Position numbers and translations under genes: made by a program. DNA of 64,000 nucleotides from Pseudoflavonifractor sp. MSJ-37 (GTDB lineage: Bacteria; Bacillota; Clostridia; Oscillospirales; Oscillospiraceae), in assembly GCF_018917965.1 (NCBI RefSeq), contig NZ_JAHLPP010000005.1, positions 62,001 to 126,000 of the forward strand, in the 5' to 3' direction. A model generated the notes under the pieces. The model saw only the letters and a list, made by a program, of their open reading frames with translations, was not told where the DNA came from and made no database searches. This document shows, one piece after another, positions 54,051-61,567 of the stretch. Positions within the stretch are counted from its first letter, which is position 1. The number at the start of each line of letters is the position of its first letter.

Positions 54051-55007
54051 ATGGAGACCATCCTGAACCTGTTCCGTCTCACCGAGGAAGAGCAGGCCGC
54101 CTTCCAGGCGGCCGCCGCCGGACACGAGATCCTCTTCCGCCCTGTGGCCCGGATGCAGCAAAAGACCAGCCCCGCCTCGGCGGCCGACTATGCCGCCGCC
54201 ACTGTGATCCTGGGCTGTCCCCCGGTGGCGGACCTGGCGGGGGCCCCTCATCTGAAATGGCTCCAGACCTGGAGCGCCGGAGTGGATGCCTATCTGGCCC
54301 CCGGCGTCCTGCCGGAGGGGGCCATGCTCACCTCTGCCGTGGGCGGCTACGGTCCGTCCGTGTCCGAGCACCTGCTGGCCATGCTCCTCGCCCTGTGGAA
54401 GAAGCTCCCCCAGTACCGGGATGCCCAAAACGACTGCCGCTGGACCGACTTCGGCGAGGTGAAGTCCCCGGCGGGCTCCACCGTCCTGATCGCCGGCACC
54501 GGCGACCTTGGCTCCTCCTTTGCCAAGCTGATGAAGGCCCTGGGGACCCATACGATCGGTCTCCGGCGGGATGCCGCCCGAGCCGCCGAGGGCATCGATG
54601 AGATGTACGCCCTGGACCAACTGGACGGCCTGCTCCCCCAGGCCGACGTGGTGGTGCTGACCCTCCCCCGGTCCCCGGAGACCGACGGGCTCATAGACGA
54701 GGCCCGCCTCCGCCGGATGAAGGCCGATGCCGTCCTGCTGAACGGCGGACGGGGCACGGCGGTGGACTGCGCCGCTCTGGCCCGGGTCCTGCGGAGCGGC
54801 CATCTGTGGGGGGCCGGTCTGGACGTGACCGACCCGGAGCCCCTGCCCGCCTATCATCCCCTGTGGAGGGAGGAGCGCTGTCTCATCACCCCCCATGTGG
54901 CCGGCGGAGAGCATCTCCCCGCCACCCGGGGCCGGCTGGCGCAGATCGCCCTGGACCAGCTCCGCCGCTATCTGGCCGGGGAGCCGCTGAAGAACCGGAT
55001 GAAATGA
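54051..55007 (+). CDS. D-2-hydroxyacid dehydrogenase (copy 2)
   Basis: A 318-residue tandem paralogue of the preceding gene. It has the nucleotide-binding loop GTGDLGSSFAKLMK, the catalytic LNGGRGTAVD (Arg), TDPEPLPAYHPLW (Glu) and ITPHVAGG (His). The two copies differ in the N-terminal substrate part, so they may act on different keto acids. The start has TAGGAG 9 bases upstream. The 49-base gap and separate ribosome sites suggest one transcript with copy 1. Confidence 0.92.
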   Translation: METILNLFRLTEEEQAAFQAAAAGHEILFRPVARMQQKTSPASAADYAAATVILGCPPVADLAGAPHLKWLQTWSAGVDAYLAPGVLPEGAMLTSAVGGYGPSVSEHLLAMLLALWKKLPQYRDAQNDCRWTDFGEVKSPAGSTVLIAGTGDLGSSFAKLMKALGTHTIGLRRDAARAAEGIDEMYALDQLDGLLPQADVVVLTLPRSPETDGLIDEARLRRMKADAVLLNGGRGTAVDCAALARVLRSGHLWGAGLDVTDPEPLPAYHPLWREERCLITPHVAGGEHLPATRGRLAQIALDQLRRYLAGEPLKNRMK

Positions 55008-55044
55008 GCCTCCGCCCACATCGATCCGAAGAGAGGTGATGACC

Positions 55045-57144
55045 ATGGAGATCCATCTGGATACCCGGCTGGAGGCCTTCCCCGGCATCGGAGCGGCCCG
55101 GGCCAGGGGATTGGCCAAGCTGGGACTGGAGACGGCGGAGGACCTGCTCCGCTGTTATCCCCGGGACTATGAGGACCGGCGGCTCCGGACCACGATCCGT
55201 TCCGCCCCGGAGGGGCAGAGCGTCTGCGTCCCCGCCATGGTGGCCGACACGCCCCGGACCTCCTATGTCCGCAAGGGGCTGGAGCTGACCAAGGTCCGGG
55301 CCGTGGACGGCTCCGGCTCCATGGACGTGACCTTTTTCAATCAGACCTATGTGAAGCACGCCCTGATCCCCGGGGAGAGCTATGTCTTTTACGGCGCCGT
55401 CACCGGCCTGGGCCAGCGGCGGCAGATGACGAATCCGGTGTTCGAGCCGGAGGGCCGGGCGCGCTTCACCGGGCGGATCATGCCGATCTATCCCCTCACC
55501 GCCGGGATCTCCAACAACCGGCTGGCGGGGCTGGCCCTCCAGTGCGTGGAGCAGTGCGTGGAAGAGGTCCCCGAGGTCCTGCCTCCCGCTCTGCGGCAGG
55601 CCCACGCTCTGGCCGCCGCCCCCTTCGCCTGCCAGAACATCCACTTCCCGGAGACGGAGGAGGCTCTGGACCTGGCCCGGCGGCGGCTGGTCTTCGAGGA
55701 GCTCTTCACCCTCTCCTGCGGCATGGCCTTCCTCCGGGACCGGCGGTCGGTAGGACGAGCGCCGGTGTTTTCCCCGGAGGGTCTGGAGGGCTTCCGGGCT
55801 CTCCTCCCCTTCTCCCTGACCGGGGCCCAGGAGCGGGCCATCCGGGAGGCGGCGGCGGACTGCGCCTCCGGCCGTCCCATGGACCGGCTGGTCCAAGGCG
55901 ATGTGGGCTCCGGCAAGACCATGGTGGCGGCGGCCTGCTGCTATCTGGCGTGGAAGTCCGGGTGGCAGTCCGCTCTCATGGCCCCCACCGAGATCCTGGC
56001 GGAACAGCATTTCCGCACCCTCTCCGGCCTTTTGGAGCCCGCCGGGCTCCATGTGGCCCTCCTGACCGGCTCTATGCGGGCGGCGGAGAAGCGGAAGGTC
56101 CGGGCCGCTCTGGCCGCCGGGACGGTCCATCTGCTGGTGGGCACCCACGCGATCCTCTCCGACGGGGTGGAGCTCGCCCGGCTGGGGCTGGTGGTCACGG
56201 ACGAACAGCACCGCTTCGGCGTGGCCCAGCGGGCCGCTCTGGCCGCCAAGGGCGGCACGTCGGACGGCCTGTCCCCCCATGTGCTGGTCATGTCCGCCAC
56301 CCCGATCCCCCGGACCCTGGCCCTCATCATCTACGGGGATCTGGACGTGAGCGTCATCGACGAGCTCCCCCCCGGCCGCACGCCGGTGGAGACCTTCCTC
56401 GTCGGGGAGGACAAGCGGGCCCGGATGTATGGATTCGTCCGCAAGCAGGTGGGCCTCGGGCGGCAGGTCTACATCGTCTGCCCTGCCGTGGAGGAGGCCG
56501 TCCCCCTCCCGGAGGGGACGGAGCCGTCCCCCGGCTTCGCCGACCTGAAGGCTGTCACCACCTATGCGAAGAAACTGGAGGAGCAGGTGTTCCCCGACCT
56601 GCGGGTGGGCTTCGTCCACGGCCGGATGAGGGCCAAAGAGAAGGAGTCCGTCATGGCTGCCTTCTCCGCCGGCGCGCTGGACGTGCTGGTCTCCACCACG
56701 GTGATCGAGGTGGGGGTGGACGTGCCCAACGCCGCCCTGATGATCGTGGAGAACGCCGACCGCTTCGGCCTCTCCCAGCTCCACCAGCTCCGGGGCCGGG
56801 TGGGCCGGGGGAGCCACCAGTCCTACTGCGTCCTCATCACCAGCAGCCGGGACCCGGACACCCGGGCTCGCCTCAAGGTCCTGGTCCAGACCTCCGACGG
56901 CTTCCGCATCGCCGAGGAGGACCTGAAGCTCCGGGGCCCCGGCGACTTCTTCGGCAAGCGCCAGCATGGCCTGCCCCAGCTCAAGATCGCCGACCTGGCC
57001 GGAGACACCCGGCTCCTGAAGGAGGCGCAGGAGGCGGCCCAGGACCTGCTCCGGGCCGACCCCGCTCTGTGCCGTCCCGAGCATCAGGCCCTCAAGACCC
57101 AGATCCAGCGGCTCTTCACTGAGAACGCCGGCATCTTCAACTAA
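55045..57144 (+). CDS. recG: ATP-dependent DNA helicase RecG
   Basis: Branch-migrating helicase that remodels stalled replication forks and recombination intermediates. The roughly 699-residue protein has an N-terminal wedge/OB domain (YPRDYEDRR, then MDVTFFNQTYVK) and SF2 helicase motifs: GDVGSGKTMVAAA near residue 293, MAPTEILAEQH, the DExH box DEQHRFG, MSATPIPRTL, then VVSTTVIEVGVDVPNA and QLRGRVGRG. Length is typical. The start at 55045 has GAGAGG upstream; 55039 is possible. It follows the dehydrogenases and is 24 bases before an acetyltransferase. Confidence 0.96.
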   Translation: MEIHLDTRLEAFPGIGAARARGLAKLGLETAEDLLRCYPRDYEDRRLRTTIRSAPEGQSVCVPAMVADTPRTSYVRKGLELTKVRAVDGSGSMDVTFFNQTYVKHALIPGESYVFYGAVTGLGQRRQMTNPVFEPEGRARFTGRIMPIYPLTAGISNNRLAGLALQCVEQCVEEVPEVLPPALRQAHALAAAPFACQNIHFPETEEALDLARRRLVFEELFTLSCGMAFLRDRRSVGRAPVFSPEGLEGFRALLPFSLTGAQERAIREAAADCASGRPMDRLVQGDVGSGKTMVAAACCYLAWKSGWQSALMAPTEILAEQHFRTLSGLLEPAGLHVALLTGSMRAAEKRKVRAALAAGTVHLLVGTHAILSDGVELARLGLVVTDEQHRFGVAQRAALAAKGGTSDGLSPHVLVMSATPIPRTLALIIYGDLDVSVIDELPPGRTPVETFLVGEDKRARMYGFVRKQVGLGRQVYIVCPAVEEAVPLPEGTEPSPGFADLKAVTTYAKKLEEQVFPDLRVGFVHGRMRAKEKESVMAAFSAGALDVLVSTTVIEVGVDVPNAALMIVENADRFGLSQLHQLRGRVGRGSHQSYCVLITSSRDPDTRARLKVLVQTSDGFRIAEEDLKLRGPGDFFGKRQHGLPQLKIADLAGDTRLLKEAQEAAQDLLRADPALCRPEHQALKTQIQRLFTENAGIFN

Positions 57145-57168
57145 CACTGAGACAGGAGAGATCACCCT

Positions 57169-57627
57169 ATGTTCCAGATCCGCGCCATGACCCCTGAGGA
57201 CCACGACACTGTGATGCCCATGGTCCAGACCTTCTATAAAAGCCCCGCCGTGGAACACGACGCCGACCCCGCCGTCCTGGAGCGCACCTTCCGGGACGCG
57301 GTGGATCCCGCCGAGCCCCTCCTCCGGGGGATGCTCCTGTTGGAGGACGGCGCTCCGGCGGGCTACGCCTACGTCACGGAGTGCTACTCCGGCGAGGTGG
57401 GCGGCCGGTGCGTCTTTTTCGAGGAGCTGTACTTCGCCCCCCAGTGCCGGGGCAAGGGCTACGGCACCGCCGTGTTCCACTGGCTCAAGGAGCAGTACCC
57501 CCACCATCCCCGCTTCCGCCTGGAGGTGACGGACGCCAACGCCGGCGCGGTCCGGCTCTATGAGCGTCTGGGCTTCCGCTTCCTGGAGTACCGCCAGATG
57601 GTGCTGGAGGGAGACCTCCAGGCCTGA
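57169..57627 (+). CDS. GNAT-family N-acetyltransferase
   Basis: A 152-residue acetyl-CoA dependent transferase. It begins MFQIRAMTPEDHDTV, has the central FEELYFAPQCRGKGYGTAVF acetyl-CoA pyrophosphate loop (QCRGKGYGTA) near 95, and ends with AGAVRLYERLGFRF. Substrate is unknown. The ribosome site (AGGAG) is 9 bases upstream. It may be co-transcribed with recG. Confidence 0.93.
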   Translation: MFQIRAMTPEDHDTVMPMVQTFYKSPAVEHDADPAVLERTFRDAVDPAEPLLRGMLLLEDGAPAGYAYVTECYSGEVGGRCVFFEELYFAPQCRGKGYGTAVFHWLKEQYPHHPRFRLEVTDANAGAVRLYERLGFRFLEYRQMVLEGDLQA

Positions 57628-57697
57628 CCGCCGGATCCGGCCCGCGCCCACGGGCCGTTCTGAGATCAAAAATCGAACAAAAAGGAGAATGGAGAAC

Positions 57698-58084
57698 ATG
57701 GATCGAATGGAAGAGACCCGCGCCCTGCGGAACGACCCCGATGTCCACTACAACTGCGCCCAGTCCGTGCTGGTGCCCTTCAGCGACGTGTGCGGCCTGA
57801 CGAAAGAGCAGGCCTGCGCCCTGGGGGCCAACTTCGGCAGCGGGATGCGCCACGGCTCCACCTGCGGCGCCGTCACCGGCGCCCTGATGGTGCTGGGCAT
57901 GGCCCAGAAGAGCCCCGAGGCCGCCAGCGTCCTCATGCGCCGCTTCCGGGAGAAGAACCAGGTGCTGGACTGTGCCGGTCTGCTCCAGCGGGCCAAAGCC
58001 AACGGTGAGGAGAAGAAGCCCCACTGCGACCGCATGGTCTACGAGGCCGTAGAGCTGCTGGAGGAGCTGCTGGCCGACCAGTAA
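57698..58084 (+). CDS. C_GCAxxG_C_C family redox-active-type protein
   Basis: A 128-residue protein with the conserved Cys set of the C_GCAxxG_C_C family (PF09719): YNCAQSVL near residue 21, GSTCGAVTGALMVLG near 55, a Cys in DCAGLL and one in HCDRMV. These sites are proposed to bind metal or act in redox; the exact function is unknown. Adjacent ATGs at 57689 and 57698 both follow AAAGGAG; I take 57698. Followed by a strong terminator. Confidence 0.88.
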   Translation: MDRMEETRALRNDPDVHYNCAQSVLVPFSDVCGLTKEQACALGANFGSGMRHGSTCGAVTGALMVLGMAQKSPEAASVLMRRFREKNQVLDCAGLLQRAKANGEEKKPHCDRMVYEAVELLEELLADQ

Positions 58085-58100
58085 CGTCCGCTCGAACAAA

Positions 58101-58139
58101 AACGCCGGAGGCGGCTCGTCCTGAGCCGCCTCCGGCGTT
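58101..58139. terminator. Bidirectional terminator ending the array and the C_GCAxxG gene
   Basis: Perfect 17-bp stem (58101-58117 with 58123-58139), 5-base loop, T run to the right. It separates the convergent plus-strand gene and the minus-strand paralogue array. Confidence 0.9.
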
Positions 58140-58143
58140 CGTT

Positions 58144-58698
58144 TTAGGATGCCTCTTTTTCCGGGATCGGGCGGTATTTCTCGTACAGATCGTAGAACCA
58201 TTTCAGAGAGCCTCGGGCGTTTTTCCCTAAGAATCCTTTTTTCGCCGCTGGAACGAGGCTGTATCCCAGGATCCGGTCAGAGACCGGCTGACTGCCGCTA
58301 TTTGAGCTCAAGATCACCCTGAGCTTTGTCCCATCTCTAAAATAGAAGTCCGCATCATAGTGGACCGTTCCACCGATACCTATCCCATGCTCGATATAGT
58401 CCCGAATCTCATTCCCGGCATATTGGAGCGAATCGATCTGGTCGATGATCAGCTGGATGTCCTCCGGCTCCGTCACGACGGATACTCCAAATCCATCATC
58501 GAACTCTGTCGCATAGTTTGCGGCGATCGTCACATTGTCCGTATAGAACTCGACTCTCTCCACCCCTTCTGCCGAAAAATCCAGAATATCGATATCTCCG
58601 CCGCCCCAGCCGTAGATCCAGCGGCCTACCATCAGCACGGATGCCAAAAGGAGGACCCCCAGGATCAGCCAGCGGCGTCTCTTCCACAGTCGTTCCAT
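58144..58698 (-). CDS. Tandem paralogue array, copy A: membrane-anchored protein
   Basis: A 184-residue protein of unrecognised family. A basic N-terminus MERLWKRRRW precedes one hydrophobic helix (about 11-29), then YGWGGGDIDILDF and an external-looking domain with IDSLQYAGNEIRDYIEHGIG, FYFRDGTKL and the common C-terminus FYDLYEKYRPIPEKEAS. It shares its first 30 residues with copies B and C, but its remaining part is almost identical to copy D (six residue differences by eye). The start follows GAGGAGG. Last gene of the array; a terminator follows directly. Function unknown. Confidence 0.85.
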   Translation of the reverse strand: MERLWKRRRWLILGVLLLASVLMVGRWIYGWGGGDIDILDFSAEGVERVEFYTDNVTIAANYATEFDDGFGVSVVTEPEDIQLIIDQIDSLQYAGNEIRDYIEHGIGIGGTVHYDADFYFRDGTKLRVILSSNSGSQPVSDRILGYSLVPAAKKGFLGKNARGSLKWFYDLYEKYRPIPEKEAS

Positions 58699-58715
58699 GA
58701 GCGGTCCTCCTCTCG

Positions 58716-59267
58716 TCAGGATGTCTCTTTTTCCGGGATCGGACGGTATTTCTCGTACAGGTCGTAGATCCATTCCGTAGGACCCAGAGCATTTTTCCCG
58801 ATCAGTTCCGATCTCCCCTTTCGATAAAATCGGTAGCTCATCACTACGTCATCCCCTCGAGGTTCGGCATCTGATGTAAACAGGCAAAATGTTCGTTCTT
58901 CCCCATTACGGAAATGAAACTGCACTTCATGGAGGATCCCGCCGCCCATGCCGATCTTGCCTTGAAGGAGGCTGGGCAGATCATTTCCTGCATATTGAAA
59001 GCAATTTATCTCATTGATAATGGTCTCGATGTCCTTTCGGCCTGTTATGACGGATGGTTCCAAACTTGAAAACTCATTTTTATATTTCGCTGTGAAATCA
59101 TAGTCGCCATTGCAAAGTACGATGTGATCCACGTCCTCTGCATCGAAGTCGAAAACGTCGATATTCCCGCCGCCCCATCCATAGCACCAGCGGCCTACCA
59201 TCAGCACGGATGCCAAAAGGAGGACCCCCAGGATCAGCCAGCGGCGTCTCTTCCACAGTCGTTCCAT
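58716..59267 (-). CDS. Tandem paralogue array, copy B
   Basis: A 183-residue paralogue of copy A with the same N-terminus (MERLWKRRRWLILGVLLLAS) and C-terminus (IYDLYEKYRPIPEKETS). The middle is more diverged: YGWGGGNIDVFDFDAEDVDHI, TGRKDIETIINEINCFQYAGN, FRNGEERTF. The conserved skeleton is YGWGGGxID, the DI(x)xxI segment, QYAGN and the DLYEKYRPIPEKE end. The 17 bases before the next stop carry the GAGGAGG ribosome site shared by A, B and C. Function unknown. Confidence 0.85.
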   Translation of the reverse strand: MERLWKRRRWLILGVLLLASVLMVGRWCYGWGGGNIDVFDFDAEDVDHIVLCNGDYDFTAKYKNEFSSLEPSVITGRKDIETIINEINCFQYAGNDLPSLLQGKIGMGGGILHEVQFHFRNGEERTFCLFTSDAEPRGDDVVMSYRFYRKGRSELIGKNALGPTEWIYDLYEKYRPIPEKETS

Positions 59268-59284
59268 GAGCGGTCCTCCTCTCG

Positions 59285-59836
59285 TCAGGATGCCTCTTTT
59301 TCCGGGATCGGACGGTATTTCTCGTACAGATCGTAGAACCATTCCATACGGCCTCTCCCCTGTTTCCCCAGCAGGCCGAGCTTCTTCTCCTGATAGAACC
59401 CATATCCCAAGATCATATCCCGCGCTGGATCTGTGTCGTATGTGGAGAGGAAAAATAGCCGCTTCGTCCCATCTGTAAAGCTGATCTCCAGCTCATAGCG
59501 GATGCCGCCGCCTAACGCGACCCCGTACTCGATGATATCCCGGATCTGGTTCCCGGCATATTGGAAGGCGTTTATCGTATCGATCATCCTCTGGATATCC
59601 GCCCGCTCCGTCACAGTCGATGTGCCGGACCCCATACCGGGTCCGGTCATATAATTTGCGGTAAAGTTGACATCATTTGTATAAAGTTCGACCCGCTCCA
59701 CTTTTTCTGCCGTGAAGTCGAAGACATCGATGTCTCCACCCGCCCAGCCATAGCCCCAGAAGCCCACTACCAGCACGGATGCCAAAATGAGGATCCCCAG
59801 GACCAGCCAACGGCGTCTCTTCCACAGTCGTTCCAT
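59285..59836 (-). CDS. Tandem paralogue array, copy C
   Basis: A 183-residue paralogue with MERLWKRRRWLVLGILILAS, YGWAGGDIDVFDFTAEKVERV, DIQRMIDTINAFQYAGNQI, FTDGTKRLFFL and the common C-terminus FYDLYEKYRPIPEKEAS. The same ribosome site precedes it, and 17 bases separate it from copies on either side. One membrane helix near the N-terminus and an extracytoplasmic remainder are predicted. Function unknown. Confidence 0.85.
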   Translation of the reverse strand: MERLWKRRRWLVLGILILASVLVVGFWGYGWAGGDIDVFDFTAEKVERVELYTNDVNFTANYMTGPGMGSGTSTVTERADIQRMIDTINAFQYAGNQIRDIIEYGVALGGGIRYELEISFTDGTKRLFFLSTYDTDPARDMILGYGFYQEKKLGLLGKQGRGRMEWFYDLYEKYRPIPEKEAS

Positions 59837-59853
59837 GAGCGGTCCTCCTCTCG

Positions 59854-60417
59854 TCAGGATGCCTCTTTTTCCGGGATCGGGCGGTATTTCTCATACAGGT
59901 CGTAGATCCATTTCAGAGAGCCTCGGGCGTTTTTCCCTAAGAATCCTTTTTTCGCCGCTGGAACGAGGCTGTATCCCAGAATCCGGTCAGAGACCGGCTG
60001 ACTGCCGCTATTTGAGCTCAATGTCACTCCAAGCTCTGTCCCATCCCTGAAGTAGAAGTCCGCATCATAGTGGACCGTTCCACCGATACCTATCCCATGC
60101 TCGATATAGTCCCGAATATCATTCCCGGCATATTGGAGCGAATCGATCTGGTCGATGATCAGCTGGATGTCCTCCGGCTCCGTCACGACGGATACTCCGA
60201 ATCCATCATCGAACTCTGTCGCATAGTTTGCGGCGATCGTCACATTGTCCGTATAGAGCTCGACTCTCTCCACCCCTTCTGCCGAAAAATCCAGAATATC
60301 GATATCTCCGCCGCCCCAGCCGTAGATCCAGCGGCCTAGTGCTATGATCACAAGCGGGATCACGATACTAAGCAACACAACGGCACTTTTTTTATCGCTT
60401 ATTATATACTTTTTCAT
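59854..60417 (-). CDS. Tandem paralogue array, copy D with replaced N-terminus
   Basis: A 187-residue paralogue, first intact gene of the array. From GRWIYGWGGGDIDILDF onward it is nearly identical to copy A. Its first 28 residues (MKKYIISDKKSAVVLLSIVI and beyond) are unlike the MERLWKRRRW start of the others, but still give a basic end plus a hydrophobic helix. The match to copy A breaks at about 60338; a remnant of the normal start lies upstream at 60456-60539. So about 143 bases of AT-richer DNA appear to have replaced the usual 12 bases at this point. GGAG precedes the ATG. Confidence 0.85.
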   Translation of the reverse strand: MKKYIISDKKSAVVLLSIVIPLVIIALGRWIYGWGGGDIDILDFSAEGVERVELYTDNVTIAANYATEFDDGFGVSVVTEPEDIQLIIDQIDSLQYAGNDIRDYIEHGIGIGGTVHYDADFYFRDGTELGVTLSSNSGSQPVSDRILGYSLVPAAKKGFLGKNARGSLKWIYDLYEKYRPIPEKEAS

Positions 60418-60455
60418 TTCACTCCATCTTATCGTACCAGATCAGGACCGCAAGA

Positions 60456-60539
60456 TCAACGCTTCTCCATCCGATCCAGATATGCCAAAAGGAGGACCCC
60501 CAGGACCAGCCGACGGCGTCTCTTCCGCAGCTGCTCCAT
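60456..60539 (-). pseudogene. N-terminal remnant of an array copy
   Basis: ATG at 60539 opens MEQLRKRRRRLVLGVLLLA, matching the N-terminus of copies A-C, then diverges (YLDRMEKR) and stops at 60456. The DNA resemblance covers 60482-60539. It is the stranded original 5' end of copy D. Confidence 0.8.
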
Positions 60540-60581
60540 AGGCGATCCCCCTTTCAGGCGCATCTCTCTGTTTATGGTGTC

Positions 60582-60610
60582 ATTATACTATATCCCCGCT
60601 GTCCGTTCAA
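60582..60610 (-). promoter_or_regulatory. Promoter of the paralogue array
   Basis: Minus strand: TTGAAC (60610-60605), 17-bp spacer, TATAAT (60587-60582). It lies just ahead of the remnant and points into D-C-B-A. Confidence 0.75.
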
Positions 60611-60706
60611 CTGTTTTCGGCGGCATATTCGCTAGGGATATCCCTCACCCCACTGGGAGCTCCACCGGCGTCTCCCCCGGATCCATTGCGCAGATCGAAA
60701 AAAATC

Positions 60707-60741
60707 GCGCCCGGCTCCTATCCGAAGATAGGACCGGGCGC
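60707..60741 (-). terminator. Terminator after NifU-like gene
   Basis: 15- to 16-bp stem (60707-60722 with 60727-60741), followed on the minus strand by GATTTTTTT. It ends the 60756-61046 transcript and isolates the array promoter. Confidence 0.88.
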
Positions 60742-60755
60742 AAAACACGCTCCGC

Positions 60756-61046
60756 TCACTGCTTCCACTTGGGGTCGCCCCGGAGGATGGACTTGGCCTG
60801 CTCCCACAGCTCGTCGCTGACGGACTGGTCCACCACCACCTGCTCGATCTCGGGCAGGGCCGCGGTCAGCTCGGCCTGGATCACGCTCTCGGTGGTCAGG
60901 TAGGCCGACGGACAGCCGGAGCACTGCCCCAGCAGCTGGACGTGGACCACGCCGTCCTCATAGCGCAGGACCTTCAAGTCCCCGCCGTGCTCGGCCAGTT
61001 TAGGCCGCACCTTCTCGTTCAATACCGCTTCGATCTTCTCCAACAT
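60756..61046 (-). CDS. NifU C-terminal-domain protein
   Basis: A 96-residue protein consisting of the NifU C-terminal (Nfu-type) domain: MLEKIEAVLNEKVRPKLAEHGGD, then the CSGCPSA cluster motif (Cys-x2-Cys) near residue 43 and PEIEQVVVD near the end. Such proteins carry or deliver iron-sulfur clusters, here perhaps serving the many iron-sulfur enzymes of an anaerobe. Stand-alone gene with its own terminator. Confidence 0.93.
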   Translation of the reverse strand: MLEKIEAVLNEKVRPKLAEHGGDLKVLRYEDGVVHVQLLGQCSGCPSAYLTTESVIQAELTAALPEIEQVVVDQSVSDELWEQAKSILRGDPKWKQ

Positions 61047-61132
61047 CGCGGGTCACGCTCCATTCCTATGGTCTTTCCCTGTTACCATACCATGTTTTCT
61101 CCGCCGGGACAAGAGCGATCTCGCCGCTCCGC

Positions 61133-61161
61133 TTGACATACCTCGGCTTCCGAGGTATCTT
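61133..61161 (+). promoter_or_regulatory. Promoter with inverted repeat in spacer, ahead of padR
   Basis: TTGACA (61133-61138), 17-bp spacer, TATCTT (61156-61161). A perfect inverted repeat ATACCTCGG/CCGAGGTAT (61138-61146, 61150-61158) fills the spacer, a position where repressor binding would block RNA polymerase. Its placement before padR suggests autorepression. Confidence 0.75.
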
Positions 61162-61202
61162 ATCCTTAGATAGATGAGGCATCCGTTTGGAAGGAGGTCC
61201 CT

Positions 61203-61553
61203 ATGAAACTGGACAAAAGCCCCCTCCCCGGGAGCACCGGTCTGCTGGTCCTCTCCCTGCTCTCCACCGGCGACAAGTACGGCTATGAGATGATCGCCGC
61301 GCTGGAGGCCCGGAGCGACCACACCTTTTCCCTCAAGGAGGGCACATTGTACCCTGTCCTCCACGCCCTGGAACGGGACGGCGCCGTCACCGCCTATGAG
61401 AAGACCGCCCCATCCGGCCGTGCCCGCCGCTACTACCACATCACCCGGCAGGGCATCCGGCTCCTGGACGACAAAAAAGCGGAGTGGCGTGCTTTCCGCC
61501 ATCTGGTGGATGCCATCCTCGCCGAGGGTGAGGCCACGCCCTCTCCCGTCTGA
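61203..61553 (+). CDS. PadR-family transcriptional regulator
   Basis: A 116-residue winged-helix regulator. It has STGLLVLSLLSTGDKYGYEM, the recognition region FSLKEGTLYPVLHALERDG and the wing RARRYYHITRQG, then a short C-terminal dimerisation helix. It is followed by two membrane-protein genes (61568 and 62280) with which it forms an operon. PadR proteins commonly repress a neighbouring envelope or transporter gene. Ligand unknown. Confidence 0.93.
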   Translation: MKLDKSPLPGSTGLLVLSLLSTGDKYGYEMIAALEARSDHTFSLKEGTLYPVLHALERDGAVTAYEKTAPSGRARRYYHITRQGIRLLDDKKAEWRAFRHLVDAILAEGEATPSPV

Positions 61554-61567
61554 GGGGAGGGGATGCT

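Noticed and set aside
54886-57699. Long minus-strand frame opposite recG
   Set aside because: It mirrors recG codon bias and has no recognisable motif or ribosome site.
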